A stretch of 64,000 nt of DNA from JBGTFE01 sp049799955 (GCA_049799955.1 JBARIW010000058.1:13867-77866); one strand, 5' to 3'. Counted from the first letter of the stretch, positions 27,617 to 36,774 are shown. Notes: generated by a model not told the origin, from the sequence alone. Translations and numbers: made by a program.

Positions 27617-27979
27617 ATGCCAATCAAAGCTAACTCAAAAGATTTTATAGAACGAGAATTTCCCGAGCTGCCGAATTACAAAATTCTTACGAGCAGAATG
27701 TATGAAAAAAGTGAAAAGCCTCAAAATAGAGACAATTGGTGGTTTAATTTTATGCATGAAGCTCTCGATGATAATGAATTTATTGTATTTGCCGGGGCGT
27801 TAGACTATAGAAATAAAAATTTTAAGGTATTTAAAGTTCCTGCAAGCTATGTAAAAGATAACATCGGCAAACTATATATGGATAAGAATGGCTGGATAAT
27901 TATTTATCTTCATATAAAAGATTTCGTTGATGTGAGAAAAAATTCTCATCTTTCATTTAATCAATTCAGTTTGAATTAG
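27617..27979 (+). CDS. Hypothetical protein, A+T-rich
   Basis: This 120-residue open frame begins MPIKANSKDFIEREFPELPN and contains NWWFNFMHEALDDNEFIVFA and GWIIIYLHIKDFVDV. It looks like a soluble alpha/beta protein. I do not recognise a family. Its codons are visibly more A/T-rich than its neighbours, which hints at recent acquisition. It follows msrB by 38 bp. Confidence 0.55.
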   Translation: MPIKANSKDFIEREFPELPNYKILTSRMYEKSEKPQNRDNWWFNFMHEALDDNEFIVFAGALDYRNKNFKVFKVPASYVKDNIGKLYMDKNGWIIIYLHIKDFVDVRKNSHLSFNQFSLN

Positions 27980-28027
27980 ATGTATGAGTAATTGAGAAAA
28001 TTTCGGCTGTAAACCTAAATTTTATTT

Positions 28028-28522
28028 TTAATTCGGCTGTAAAAACTGTAAAAGCGTTTTTCGAAATCCGTTCATATAAGCCGCGCCCCAGAGCGGTGTG
28101 CCTTGAAAATAATACAGCATTCTTTGATTTCGACTGTAAACGGCGGGCATTTCAAACGAACCCCAGTGTTTCGTCGGCGCATCGCTGCTGATTGCCTGTG
28201 CCGTCGCGGCGTCGAGATTGTCCGTTACCGCAACCGGATAACAGGTAACAACTTCGAAAAGTCCGCACGGCAGAGGAAAGCTTTTTGAAGCGATGGCGAA
28301 GTTATAGGCAAAGGTGGAAAATTGCCGGAGAGTTTGATAATCCAGATTCGGAATTTCGACAAAGACAAAAAATATTTCGGAATTGCCGAATTTTGACAGC
28401 GCAAAACCCGATTTGTGCGCCGCAGCTCCGAAGGTTTTCCCCTGATAATTTACATTCGTAGAGATTTTGTAACCGCCGGAATTCAATCTTTGAAGCGCGT
28501 TATTCAGCCATTGTTCCTGCAT
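28028..28522 (-). CDS. Hypothetical protein, 164 aa
   Basis: This protein begins MQEQWLNNALQRLNSGGYKI and contains FVFVEIPNLDYQTLRQFSTF, FPLPCGLFEVVTCYPVAVTD, and KHWGSFEMPAVYSRN. It has no signal peptide or membrane helix and reads like a cytosolic alpha/beta protein. I do not recognise it. Good ribosome site: GGAGAAA upstream. A terminator upstream separates it from the amidohydrolase operon. Confidence 0.65.
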   Translation of the reverse strand: MQEQWLNNALQRLNSGGYKISTNVNYQGKTFGAAAHKSGFALSKFGNSEIFFVFVEIPNLDYQTLRQFSTFAYNFAIASKSFPLPCGLFEVVTCYPVAVTDNLDAATAQAISSDAPTKHWGSFEMPAVYSRNQRMLYYFQGTPLWGAAYMNGFRKTLLQFLQPN

Positions 28523-28543
28523 CGATTTTTCTCCTTTGCAAAC

Positions 28544-28574
28544 AAAAAAACATCCCGAATGAGAGATGTTTTTT
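28544..28574. terminator. Terminator after the amidohydrolase operon
   Basis: AAAAAAACATC (28544-28554) pairs with GATGTTTTTT (28565-28574) around a 10-nt loop, giving T-runs on both strands. On the minus strand it lies just after the stop of the third amidohydrolase gene. Confidence 0.75.
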
Positions 28575-28588
28575 GTATTTGCGATTAA

Positions 28589-29998
28589 TTATTTCCTGTC
28601 CTTAAACTGCTCGAAAAGCTCTGTGTGCCTGCTCGTCAGGGGCAGAAGGCGACCGTTGATGAACAGATGTTTTATGTTCGTTCGCGGTTCGAGAATGTCG
28701 CCGTCCGCAACGACGATATTAGCGATTTTGCCGACTTCAATCGAGCCGAGCCTGTCGGCAACACCAAGAATCTGCGCCGGGTAAAGTGTAACGCTCTTTA
28801 GTGCGTCTTCTTTCGACAAGCCGTATGCGCCCGCGAGTCCGGCGTGATACGGCAAATCACGAACTTCCGCGCCGTCGTTTCCGGTCGAGATGCAGAATTT
28901 CACGCCTGCCTGCGCCATTTTTGCGGGCGCGGAAAACAGATAATCGTAATAATCGTCGTCCTGAACCGGCAGTTGATAAATATTCGTGTAGATTACCGAA
29001 ATATCATTTTTCTTTAAGCCGTCCGCAACTTTCCACGCGTCCTGACCGCCGAGGATGATGCCTTTAACTTTTGTTTCTTCGACGAATTTGACAATTCCGC
29101 GAATGTCCCGCTCGCGCTCAGCCGTAAAAATTACGGGTTTTTCGCCGCGCGCGTACGGAATCATCGCTTCCATTTTCAAATCGTTTACGGGCGGCGGCAG
29201 AGTTTTGTCTTTGGCGTAAGCTTCTTTGACGCGAGCGTAGCTTTCCGAGTCTTTGAAAATCTTTTTCAAATCGTCAAGCCGCTGGTCGCGACGTTTTACG
29301 GCTTCATTAAAATCGACCGGCTGCTGACCGAATCCGCCGAAGGTGCTGATGCGCGGAAAATTTATGACTAGTCCGAAAGCCGGAACGACAGCCATTTCAG
29401 CCTGGGTCGAGCCCCATAAATTAATTACAGCCGACTGCCCGGAAATCACGCCGCCGACCGGAAAGGACATGACGCTCGTAATGCCGTTGACGCGGGCGAT
29501 ATTGATGTGCGTGCTGTGCGGATTAATCGCCCAGATGGCTTTGGCGTTGGCGTTCATATCGCCCGCTTCCTGCGCATCGACCGAGCCGGGAATGCCGAGA
29601 CTGACTTCGACGAGTCCCATATTCGTTCCCGCGTCAATCATTCCCGGATAAACCGACAAACCGCGACCTTCGATGCGTTCCGCGCCCGCCGGAATCGGAA
29701 CGTTCGCGCCGACCGCCGTAATTTTGCCGTTTTGAATGACAACCGTTCCGTTTTCAATCGCCGCACCCGAAACCGTAACAATTCGAGCGTTCGTAATCGC
29801 AAAAGTTCCGGCACGTCCCAAAATATTTTGCTGTGAGCCATCGTTCTGCGCGAAAACGGAAGAAAATAAACCACAGAGACACAGAGACACAGAAAAAAGA
29901 AAAGATAAAAATTTTTCTCGATTGCTTTTAACAGTGTGCATCTTTTTATAAAAATCTCTGTGTCTCTGTGTCTCTGTGGTGAAAATTTCTTTCTTCAT
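28589..29998 (-). CDS. Secreted amidohydrolase-fold protein lacking the HxH motif
   Basis: This 469-residue protein has the two-part beta-sandwich/barrel layout of imidazolonepropionase-like amidohydrolases (AITNARIVTVSGAAIENGTV, then ALKSVTLYPAQILGVADRLG, then SIEVGKIANIVVADGD). At the metal site YPGMIDAGTNMGL replaces the normal D-x-H-x-H. The start is the ATG at 29998, preceded by GGAGG and overlapping the upstream stop as TAATG. The N-terminus then runs through a CACAGAGA element encoding TTETQRHRD and, after a 20-codon gap, SVSLCLCGL, which is also the signal peptide core. An internal Met at 29941 would avoid the first arm. Confidence 0.85.
   Translation of the reverse strand: MKKEIFTTETQRHRDFYKKMHTVKSNREKFLSFLFSVSLCLCGLFSSVFAQNDGSQQNILGRAGTFAITNARIVTVSGAAIENGTVVIQNGKITAVGANVPIPAGAERIEGRGLSVYPGMIDAGTNMGLVEVSLGIPGSVDAQEAGDMNANAKAIWAINPHSTHINIARVNGITSVMSFPVGGVISGQSAVINLWGSTQAEMAVVPAFGLVINFPRISTFGGFGQQPVDFNEAVKRRDQRLDDLKKIFKDSESYARVKEAYAKDKTLPPPVNDLKMEAMIPYARGEKPVIFTAERERDIRGIVKFVEETKVKGIILGGQDAWKVADGLKKNDISVIYTNIYQLPVQDDDYYDYLFSAPAKMAQAGVKFCISTGNDGAEVRDLPYHAGLAGAYGLSKEDALKSVTLYPAQILGVADRLGSIEVGKIANIVVADGDILEPRTNIKHLFINGRLLPLTSRHTELFEQFKDRK
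29871..29980. repeat. CACAGAGA octamer inverted repeat inside a coding sequence
   Basis: Left arm 29871-29893 and right arm 29955-29980 consist of CACAGAGA/TCTCTGTG octamers ending in CCACAG/CTGTGG, like the intergenic copies at 19251, 33574 and 47018. Here the element lies wholly within codons about 7-43 of an amidohydrolase gene. Confidence 0.9.
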
Positions 29999-31398
29999 TA
30001 TTGATTGCCTCCGTCTTCGGCTTCGTCTCTGTCAGCCTGCCGCCGTTCGCGCGGGATTGTCGGCTGTGTGGTCGAACCGCTCGCCGGCGGTTTGTTAATA
30101 TCGAGTTTTTCCAGCGCCTCGCGCTCTTTTTGAAGCTCGTCGCGCATCAGCGCGTCTTTTGTGCGGTCGAAGAAAACTTCGCCGTCAATCATAGTCGTCT
30201 CGACGTGCGAATAAACGCTGAACGGATGCGCCGACCAGATTAAAATATCGGCATCTTTGCCGACTTCAATCGAGCCTGTCCATTTATCGATTCCGAGCTG
30301 TTTTGCCGCGTTGAGCGTAATCATTTTCAGCGCGTCTTCTTCCGGCACGCCGCCGTATTTCATAACTTTCGCCGCGTCCAGATTCAAACGGCGCATTCTT
30401 TCGTCCGAATCCGAGTTTATCGAAACGACGACGCCCGCTTTCCAAAGCATAAAAGCATTGTAAGGAATCGCGTCCCAAGCTTCGAGCTTATAGCCCCAAC
30501 TGTCAACGAAAATCGAAACGCCCGTTCCGTGTTTGGCGATTTCAGGCGCGATTTTGTAGGCTTCCAGACCGTGTTGAAGCGTGGCGACCTTAAAACCGAG
30601 CTCGTCGCCGAGAAGCATTAAATTCAAATGCTCGTCCGAGCGATAACCGTGCGCGTGAACCAGACGCTTGCCTTCGAGAACTTCGACGAGCGGCTCAAGT
30701 TCCAAATCTTTGCGCGGCTGAATTTTCGTCTTTTTAGCGCGAAAATCGTCCCACAACTGCTTGTAATCTTTAGCGCGCATAAAAGCGTCGCGGATTGTTT
30801 CCATCACGCCCATTCTCGTCTGCGGGTAGCGAAACGGCTGTCCGGGCTGCGGTCGGAAATGCGAGCGTTTCGGGTTTTCGCCGAGCGCGAACTTGATTCC
30901 CTGCGGCGCGTTCGCCATCGGAAAATCTTCGACCGGATGCCCGTATTTAAATTTGACGACCGAATTCTGCCCGCCGATTGAGTTTGCCGAGCCGTGAAGA
31001 ATATTCGCCGTCGTAACGCCGCCCGCGAGTGCCCGATAAATCGTGATGTCTTTCGGATTCAGAACGTCGCGAATTCGCACCATCGACGTTACGGAAAACG
31101 AAAATTCGTTCACCGAGCCGTCAACCATCGTGTGCGAATGGCAGTCGATAATTCCCGGCGAAACAAATTTGCCTGACGCTTCAATTATCTGCGCGTTTGA
31201 AGCGGCTTTCAGATTCTTGCCGATTTTTGCGATTTTTCCGTTTTGAATGAGAATGTCCGTATTCTCAAGCGTGCCGTTGGCGGCGGTCAAAACTGTCGCG
31301 TTGCGAATTAAAACTTCCGTTTTCGACTGCGCCAAAAGATAAGTCGGCGAAATCGAAAGCATCGAAATTAGTAATAGAAAAACAATTGCCTTTCTCAT
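29998..31398 (-). CDS. Secreted amidohydrolase with intact metal motif
   Basis: This 466-residue protein has signal peptide MRKAIVFLLLISMLSISPTY cut near LAQ. It has the amidohydrolase metal motif GIIDCHSHTMVDG (HxH), further ligand candidates KRLVHAHGYRSDEH and ATLQHGLEAYK, and the C-terminal Asp in VVSINSDSDERMRRL. The sandwich domain closes with SIEVGKDADILIWSAHPFSV. It is the only one of the three tandem paralogues with a complete metal site. The last 40 residues are charged and Pro/Thr-rich. Substrate unknown; imidazolonepropionase-like or dipeptidase-like hydrolase. Confidence 0.88.
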   Translation of the reverse strand: MRKAIVFLLLISMLSISPTYLLAQSKTEVLIRNATVLTAANGTLENTDILIQNGKIAKIGKNLKAASNAQIIEASGKFVSPGIIDCHSHTMVDGSVNEFSFSVTSMVRIRDVLNPKDITIYRALAGGVTTANILHGSANSIGGQNSVVKFKYGHPVEDFPMANAPQGIKFALGENPKRSHFRPQPGQPFRYPQTRMGVMETIRDAFMRAKDYKQLWDDFRAKKTKIQPRKDLELEPLVEVLEGKRLVHAHGYRSDEHLNLMLLGDELGFKVATLQHGLEAYKIAPEIAKHGTGVSIFVDSWGYKLEAWDAIPYNAFMLWKAGVVVSINSDSDERMRRLNLDAAKVMKYGGVPEEDALKMITLNAAKQLGIDKWTGSIEVGKDADILIWSAHPFSVYSHVETTMIDGEVFFDRTKDALMRDELQKEREALEKLDINKPPASGSTTQPTIPRERRQADRDEAEDGGNQ

Positions 31399-31428
31399 AT
31401 TTTTACTTTTAACTTTTTACTTTTCCTG

Positions 31429-33048
31429 TTATGGAATCTTCGTTCCGCTAAACGGAATCGCGCCGCCGGATGTCGAAATTGTGCCGCTGATTTGATTGCC
31501 CGTAACTTTTCCGGTAACGGTAATTTCGTTTGCATTGCCTTCAAACTCGATTGTCGCCGAAAAACTGAAGCCTTCCGCCGTAACTTTTCCGTCTTTTATC
31601 GGAGTTGATTTTTGCTGAATCTGCCACGTTCCGGTCAAAATCGCGCTTTGCTGAATTAAATTCAAAGTTCCCTGCAAAGGCTGACCGGGAATTTCGACGG
31701 TGATGTTGTAGCTTCCGCCGACGCTGGCGACCGAGCCGGGCTGAATCGTCGGCGTAGTTGGTTTGGCAGTCTGTTTCGGCTCAAACATTTTGCCGTCAAC
31801 AAAAACCTGCGTGATAACTTTGTCTTTTGCGAAAATATCGCCGCGCACGACGACGAGATTGGCGATTTTGCCCGTTTCAATCGAGCCGAGGCGATTTTCC
31901 ACGCCGAGAATTTCCGCCGCGCTGAGGGTCATCGCGCGAATCGCCGAAACTTTGTCCAGACCGTTTTCGATTGTTTTGGCGGCATTTGCCAGAAAATCCG
32001 AGATGTTCGTCATTCCGCCCGACTGAAACGCGAATGTTACGCCCGCCGCCTTAAGCCGCGCCGCGCCTTTCGGAGTTTCGGCGCGAAGCCTGAGAATTTC
32101 AATCGGCTCGCTGTCGGCTTCGGTCGAAGCCGCCGCCGTTCGCTTCGGAAAATTCAGCGAGAGCAGAACGGGAATATCTTGTTTTTTCAATCTGTCCGCA
32201 ACTTTCCACGCTTCCTGACCGCCCGCGATTATTCCTTTGAGCTTAAATTCGCTTATCATGTCAATCGCGCGAACAATTTCGTTTTCGCTGTTGGCGTTCA
32301 TCACGACCGGCATTGCGCCGCTGACGACCGGAATCAGCGCCTCCAGAGACAAATCTTCGGGCGGACGTTTCATTCCGCGCGGATTTTTTTCATACATTTC
32401 GCGCAAATCTCCGAGTCTTTTCGCATCGAGAAGCATCTGCCGAAACGCCGAATAGCTTCCCATCAGCGAAGTCGGGTAAACTCCGCCGGGCAGAGTTCTG
32501 AAAGTTATGTGCTGCGCAAACGGCGCGCGGACGACCATTGCCGAAACGGTTTCTCCGGCGAGATTTATAACCGCCGATTGCCCGTTAAAAACGCCTTCGC
32601 GCGAGGCGGTCAAAACGGTTGTAAATCCGGCATTGCGATTCGCTTCAAACTGCGCTTCGCCTGCTCTCAACTGGCTTACGACCGTTTCTTCGGCGCGCAG
32701 CCCTTCCGCAAAATTAGAATTTGACTGCGGCGTCGGCTGCGCCTGTTGTCCCTGCGGTCGCGCCGGAATTCCGAGACTCGAATATGTATCGAAAAGCCCG
32801 GGATAAACGGTCAAGCCCGTTCCGTCAATCACGCGCGCGTCAGCCGGAACTTTCACGTTTTCGCCGACCGATTCAATCAAGCCGTCGCGGACGATGATGG
32901 TCGCGCGCGAAAGCGAAGGACCGGAAACCAGAATGACCTGAGCATTTGTAATGGCGTAAGTGTCCGTCCGGCTTTGCGCGTTTGCGGGCAGACCTACGCC
33001 CAAAAACGCAAAAATTGCGATAGAAAAACGCAAAATGAAATTTTTCAT
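31429..33048 (-). CDS. Secreted amidohydrolase-fold protein with extra C-terminal beta domain, lacking HxH
   Basis: This 539-residue protein has a signal peptide (FILRFSIAIFAFLGVGLPAN, cut near AQS). The amidohydrolase-like body spans residues about 25-430 (SIETGKIANLVVVRGDIFAK). YPGLFDTYSSLGIP stands where HxH should be. A C-terminal beta domain (about 435-539) has GSYNITVEIPGQPLQGTLNL and ITVTGKVTGNQISGTISTSG. It is first in the three-gene cluster. As with the third member, the metal-site loss suggests a non-catalytic partner or altered chemistry. Confidence 0.85.
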   Translation of the reverse strand: MKNFILRFSIAIFAFLGVGLPANAQSRTDTYAITNAQVILVSGPSLSRATIIVRDGLIESVGENVKVPADARVIDGTGLTVYPGLFDTYSSLGIPARPQGQQAQPTPQSNSNFAEGLRAEETVVSQLRAGEAQFEANRNAGFTTVLTASREGVFNGQSAVINLAGETVSAMVVRAPFAQHITFRTLPGGVYPTSLMGSYSAFRQMLLDAKRLGDLREMYEKNPRGMKRPPEDLSLEALIPVVSGAMPVVMNANSENEIVRAIDMISEFKLKGIIAGGQEAWKVADRLKKQDIPVLLSLNFPKRTAAASTEADSEPIEILRLRAETPKGAARLKAAGVTFAFQSGGMTNISDFLANAAKTIENGLDKVSAIRAMTLSAAEILGVENRLGSIETGKIANLVVVRGDIFAKDKVITQVFVDGKMFEPKQTAKPTTPTIQPGSVASVGGSYNITVEIPGQPLQGTLNLIQQSAILTGTWQIQQKSTPIKDGKVTAEGFSFSATIEFEGNANEITVTGKVTGNQISGTISTSGGAIPFSGTKIP

Positions 33049-33128
33049 AAACTTTTATGCGGAAAGATTTAAATGAAACTGCAAAATCCTTTTTACGGCA
33101 TTTTAACCTATTAGGTTTCAGTTTCAAA

Positions 33129-33164
33129 CCAAACATTTATCATTTGGCATTTATCATTTATCAT
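33129..33164. repeat. ATTTATC heptamer array before a start codon
   Basis: Four ATTTATC/ATTTGGC units (33133-33163) end 8 bp before the ATG of the DCC gene at 33171. The array lies in the divergent spacer between the amidohydrolase operon and the DCC gene. Confidence 0.75.
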
Positions 33165-33170
33165 AAAAGT

Positions 33171-33572
33171 ATGAGCGCTGTAATTTTATTTGACGGGGTT
33201 TGTAATTTCTGCGACGGCGCGGTGAATTTTATAATCGCGCGCGACCGCAGCGGATATTTTAAGTTTGCGCCGCTCCAGTCGGAGGTCGGCGAAAAGCTTC
33301 TGGCTGAACACGGCATCGATAAAAGCGTAACCGATTCGGTCGTTTTAATCGAAGACGGCAAGGTTTACACATATTCGACCGCCGCGCTCCGCGTTGCGCG
33401 AAAGCTCAAAGGCGCGTGGTCGTGGCTTTACGCGTTTATCTTCGTGCCGCGACCGATACGCGATTTTTTCTACAAACTGTTCGCGAAATATCGCTATAAA
33501 ATGTTCGGCAAAAAGGACGAATGCATGCTGCCGACGCCGGAAATACGTTCGAGATTTTTGGCGATGAGTTGA
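33171..33572 (+). CDS. DCC family thiol-disulfide oxidoreductase-like protein
   Basis: This 133-residue protein starts MSAVILFDGVCNFCDGAVNF, holding the DxxCxxC signature (DGVCNFC) of the DCC family (DUF393). FAPLQSEVGEKLLAEHGI and the YTYSTAALRVARKL segment also match. The upstream open frame from 33057 is not supported because it reads through a repeat. Redox activity is inferred from the family; its partner is unknown. Confidence 0.9.
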   Translation: MSAVILFDGVCNFCDGAVNFIIARDRSGYFKFAPLQSEVGEKLLAEHGIDKSVTDSVVLIEDGKVYTYSTAALRVARKLKGAWSWLYAFIFVPRPIRDFFYKLFAKYRYKMFGKKDECMLPTPEIRSRFLAMS

Positions 33573-33573
33573 T

Positions 33574-33646
33574 TTTTACCACAGAGACACAGAGACACAG
33601 AGATTTTTATTGTTTTTCTCTGTGTCTCTGTGTCTCTGTGGTAAAA
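33574..33646. repeat. Perfect 30-bp CACAGAGA inverted repeat
   Basis: 33574-33603 and 33617-33646 are perfect complements with a 13-nt loop, made of three CACAGAGA octamers. It fills the space between the DCC gene stop and mutS2, whose ATG is at 33660. Confidence 0.95.
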
Positions 33647-33659
33647 TTTCATTTTTATT

Positions 33660-36062
33660 ATGGAAAACTTTTCCCTTACAACTCTCGAATACGAAAGACT
33701 TCTCGCGCTCGTCGCCCGCAACGCGCAGACGGAGATGGGCAGAGCGCGTCTGGAAAATTTGCGTCCGCTGACGAGCCGAATCGATTTGGAACGGGACTTA
33801 AAAGCCGTTTCCGAAACGATTTTGCTCGGCGAGGAAAAACAGGTTTCGTGGTCGTTCAGCGGGTTGGAAGACCCGACCGATGCGGTTGCGATTTTGAAAA
33901 TCAAAAACGCGACGCTTGAGCCGCATCTGCTTCTGGAAGTTACGCGCGTCTGCAATCAGGCGCTTTTTGCGCGCTCGGCGATTCAGCCGGAAAAAGATTT
34001 CGCGCCCGTTTTGTGGCAGACGGTCGAAAATATCCCGCCGACGCTGCTTGCCGCAATCGACCGAATCAACAAAAAACTTCTGCCTTCGGGCGAGATTGAC
34101 GACGCGGCTTCGCCCGAACTTGCCCGTCTGCGACGCGAAATAAACAATCAGCGCGGGCGATTGATGAAATCTCTGGAAACGACGATACGCGGCGCGGGCG
34201 ACGCGATTCAGGACGCGATTGTTACCGTCAGAAACGAGCGTTATGTAATTCCCGTCAAAGCGGATTTTCGAGGCAAAGTCGGCGGCGTCGCGCACGGATT
34301 TTCGTCTTCGGGCGCGACGGTTTTTGTCGAACCGCTCGGCGCAATCGAAGCAAACAACGAGCTGCAAAACTTAAAAGGCAAGGAAGAGCGCGAGATTTCG
34401 AGGATTTTGTTTGCCTTGACGGAAGAATTACGCCAGCAGCTTCCCGCTATCGAGACGGCAGTTGCGGCGGTTGCCGAGCTTGATTTTATTAAAACAAAAG
34501 TCGAGTTTGCCCGAAGATTCAAAGCGATTGTGCCGGAAATTTCGGATGACGACACTTTAAGCTTAGTCGAAGCAAGACACCCGCTTCTAGAAGAAAATCT
34601 GCGCGAAACGGATAATGAAATTATTCCTGTCAGTTTCAAGCTGACAAAACAAAATTCGGTAATGATTATTTCCGGCGCGAATGCAGGCGGAAAAACCGTC
34701 GTGCTGAAAACCGCCGGCTTGCTCGGTTTAATGGCGATTTCCGGCTTGCCCGTTCCGGCGCGAGAGGCGCAAATTCCCTTTTACAAATCGGTTCTCGCGG
34801 ACATCGGCGACCAGCAATCTTTGTCCGCAAATCTTTCGACATTTTCCTCGCACATCACGAACATCGCCGGAATGATGCGCGAATGCCAGCGTCTGGCGCT
34901 CGTTCTGCTCGATGAAGTCGGAACGGGCACAGACCCGGAAGAAGGCTCGGCTTTAGGCGTTGCGGTTGTCGATTATTTTCGACAAAACTGCGGCGCGCAG
35001 GTCATCGCTTCGACGCATTACCGGGGCTTAAAAATCTACGCTTCGACCGACGAAAACGTGCTAAACGCTTCGGTCGAATTCAACGAAAAAACGCTTCAGC
35101 CGACATATAAACTGCTTGTCGGTTTGGCTGGCGCGTCAAGCGGAATCGAAATTGCGCGGCGTTTCGGCATCCGCGACGACGTTATCGAAAATGCGCGTCA
35201 AAATCTCGATATTTCCGCGCAGGAAGCCGAAAATTATCTGCACAAGCTGCAATCAGAAACGCGCATCGCCACGGATTTGCGCGTCGCGCTTGAAGAAGAA
35301 CGCGACGCGACCGCCAAAAAATACGCCACGCTCGACATCGAATTTCGCAAAAAGGAAAAGGAACGACAGCAACAATTTGAAAAGGAACTGGCGCAGACGA
35401 TTGAAGAATTTGAACGTCAATCGAAGGCATTTATCCAGACAATCGAAGACAAATCTTTAAAGGCAAAGCTCGACAAAGAGCGTTTGGCGCGAAAAGCCGA
35501 ATTAAATCGCGCCGTGTTATCAAAATTCAGCGGACAGGCAAAGGCGGAAACACGACCGTCAGGAAATGTGCCGAACATAACAACTGAAAACCGCCCGATT
35601 TCAATCGGCTCGAAAGTTCTGACGAGCTTCGGAAACGTCGGAAAGGTCGAAAAAATCGATGGCGAAACGGTCGAAGTTCTCGTCGGCGCGATGCGTCTGC
35701 GCGAGAAACTGTCCAACCTGCAAACGGTTGTTTCAGAAGAAAAACCGACGGAAAACCGTCTGGAAAATTTGCAAAAACAGTCGAAAAATTCAAATTTGCG
35801 GCTCGATGTCGAAGACATGAACGCCGAGCTAAACTTAATCGGCAAAACGACCGCCGACGCCGAATACGAAATCGACCGCTTTTTAGACGAAGCCTATCTC
35901 GCGTCGCTTCCGCGCGTGCGAATCATTCACGGCTTCGGAACGGGCGCGCTGAAAAACTTCGTCCATCATTTTCTGAAAGGTCATCCGCACATTTCCAAAT
36001 TCTCCTTCGCGCCGCCGAATCAAGGCGGAAACGGCGCGACAATCGCGGAATTAAAGCAGTAA
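33660..36062 (+). CDS. mutS2: MutS2 ATPase/endonuclease
   Basis: This 800-residue protein has the MutS2 layout: core/lever domains (about 1-310), ATPase with Walker A ISGANAGGKTVVLKT and Walker B LLDEVGTGTDPEEGSALG, a long charged coiled coil (about 515-640), a KOW-like segment, and a C-terminal Smr nuclease domain (RVRIIHGFGTGALKNFVHHF). MutS2 suppresses recombination, and in some bacteria it acts on collided ribosomes. There is no mismatch-recognition domain I, as expected for MutS2. Confidence 0.95.
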   Translation: MENFSLTTLEYERLLALVARNAQTEMGRARLENLRPLTSRIDLERDLKAVSETILLGEEKQVSWSFSGLEDPTDAVAILKIKNATLEPHLLLEVTRVCNQALFARSAIQPEKDFAPVLWQTVENIPPTLLAAIDRINKKLLPSGEIDDAASPELARLRREINNQRGRLMKSLETTIRGAGDAIQDAIVTVRNERYVIPVKADFRGKVGGVAHGFSSSGATVFVEPLGAIEANNELQNLKGKEEREISRILFALTEELRQQLPAIETAVAAVAELDFIKTKVEFARRFKAIVPEISDDDTLSLVEARHPLLEENLRETDNEIIPVSFKLTKQNSVMIISGANAGGKTVVLKTAGLLGLMAISGLPVPAREAQIPFYKSVLADIGDQQSLSANLSTFSSHITNIAGMMRECQRLALVLLDEVGTGTDPEEGSALGVAVVDYFRQNCGAQVIASTHYRGLKIYASTDENVLNASVEFNEKTLQPTYKLLVGLAGASSGIEIARRFGIRDDVIENARQNLDISAQEAENYLHKLQSETRIATDLRVALEEERDATAKKYATLDIEFRKKEKERQQQFEKELAQTIEEFERQSKAFIQTIEDKSLKAKLDKERLARKAELNRAVLSKFSGQAKAETRPSGNVPNITTENRPISIGSKVLTSFGNVGKVEKIDGETVEVLVGAMRLREKLSNLQTVVSEEKPTENRLENLQKQSKNSNLRLDVEDMNAELNLIGKTTADAEYEIDRFLDEAYLASLPRVRIIHGFGTGALKNFVHHFLKGHPHISKFSFAPPNQGGNGATIAELKQ

Positions 36063-36115
36063 TTGCAGTTTCATTTTAGAAATTTTCGCGTAAAATAGCT
36101 TGGGAGAAATTTATT

Positions 36116-36358
36116 ATGCAGGTCGAACTAATTGAACAAATAATTCATTTGCCGATTGCCGAGCGAGTCGAGATTATCGAAAGGATTTCCCGCAGCTTGC
36201 GCGAAGATTTACGGGAGAGCGAAGCGGAAAAATCTTCGCTCGACGAGCGCAAAGCAGCATATTTGCGCCTGCGCGGAGCTTTGAAGCTGGAAAATCCGCC
36301 AGGCGATGAAGAAGTTAAAGAAGATTATTACAACTATCTGTCGGAAAAATATAAATGA
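36116..36358 (+). CDS. Antitoxin of a PIN-domain toxin-antitoxin pair
   Basis: This 80-residue acidic, helical protein (MQVELIEQIIHLPIAERVEI, SRSLREDLRESEAEKSS) precedes a PIN toxin and overlaps it by 4 bp (ATGA). A GGGAG ribosome site lies upstream. The small size, helical DNA-binding-like N-terminus and C-terminal acidic tail match VapB-like antitoxins without a recognisable AbrB or RHH signature. It would neutralise the toxin and autoregulate the operon. Confidence 0.75.
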   Translation: MQVELIEQIIHLPIAERVEIIERISRSLREDLRESEAEKSSLDERKAAYLRLRGALKLENPPGDEEVKEDYYNYLSEKYK

Positions 36359-36774
36359 TGCGAGCATTACTCGATACCGATGTTAACCTGGATTTTGTAT
36401 TGCAGCGACAACCTTTTTTCACCGAAGCCGACGAAATATTTCTTCGCTGCTCGAATGGTGAATTTGACGCTTATATTTGCGACATCACACCGATAAATAT
36501 TTTCTACATCGGACGAAAAGAATTTGGGAGACAAAAAGCGATTCAAGCCATTGCCGATTTACTGGCAATGGCAAAAATTTGCACCGTAGATAAAAGTTTT
36601 TTGCAAGCCGCTTTAACTTCCCCGATAACTGATTATGAAGACGCCGTGCAGCACGAATGCGCTGTGGCGGAAAATCTTGACGCAATCGTTACGCGCAACA
36701 CGAAAGATTACAAAAAAGCTTCCGTTAAAATTTATTCGCCGATTGAATTTCTACAATATTTGCAAACTATTTAA
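36355..36774 (+). CDS. PIN-domain ribonuclease toxin (VapC-like, PIN_3)
   Basis: This 139-residue protein has N-terminal acidic motif RALLDTDVNLDFVL, a central helix segment with CDITPINIFYIGRK, and the C-terminal acidic cluster TDYEDAVQHECAVAENLDAI followed by VTRNTKDYK. These give the acidic metal-binding residues of PIN RNases. Its start overlaps the antitoxin stop (ATGA), and its stop overlaps the dnaG start (TAATG). The toxin and primase are therefore likely to be translationally coupled, an unusual partnership. Confidence 0.88.
   Translation: MMRALLDTDVNLDFVLQRQPFFTEADEIFLRCSNGEFDAYICDITPINIFYIGRKEFGRQKAIQAIADLLAMAKICTVDKSFLQAALTSPITDYEDAVQHECAVAENLDAIVTRNTKDYKKASVKIYSPIEFLQYLQTI

Noticed and set aside
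32179..32724. 181-codon plus-strand frame opposite the first amidohydrolase gene
   Set aside because: Antisense shadow with no family resemblance; the minus-strand gene has a clear fold and a signal peptide.
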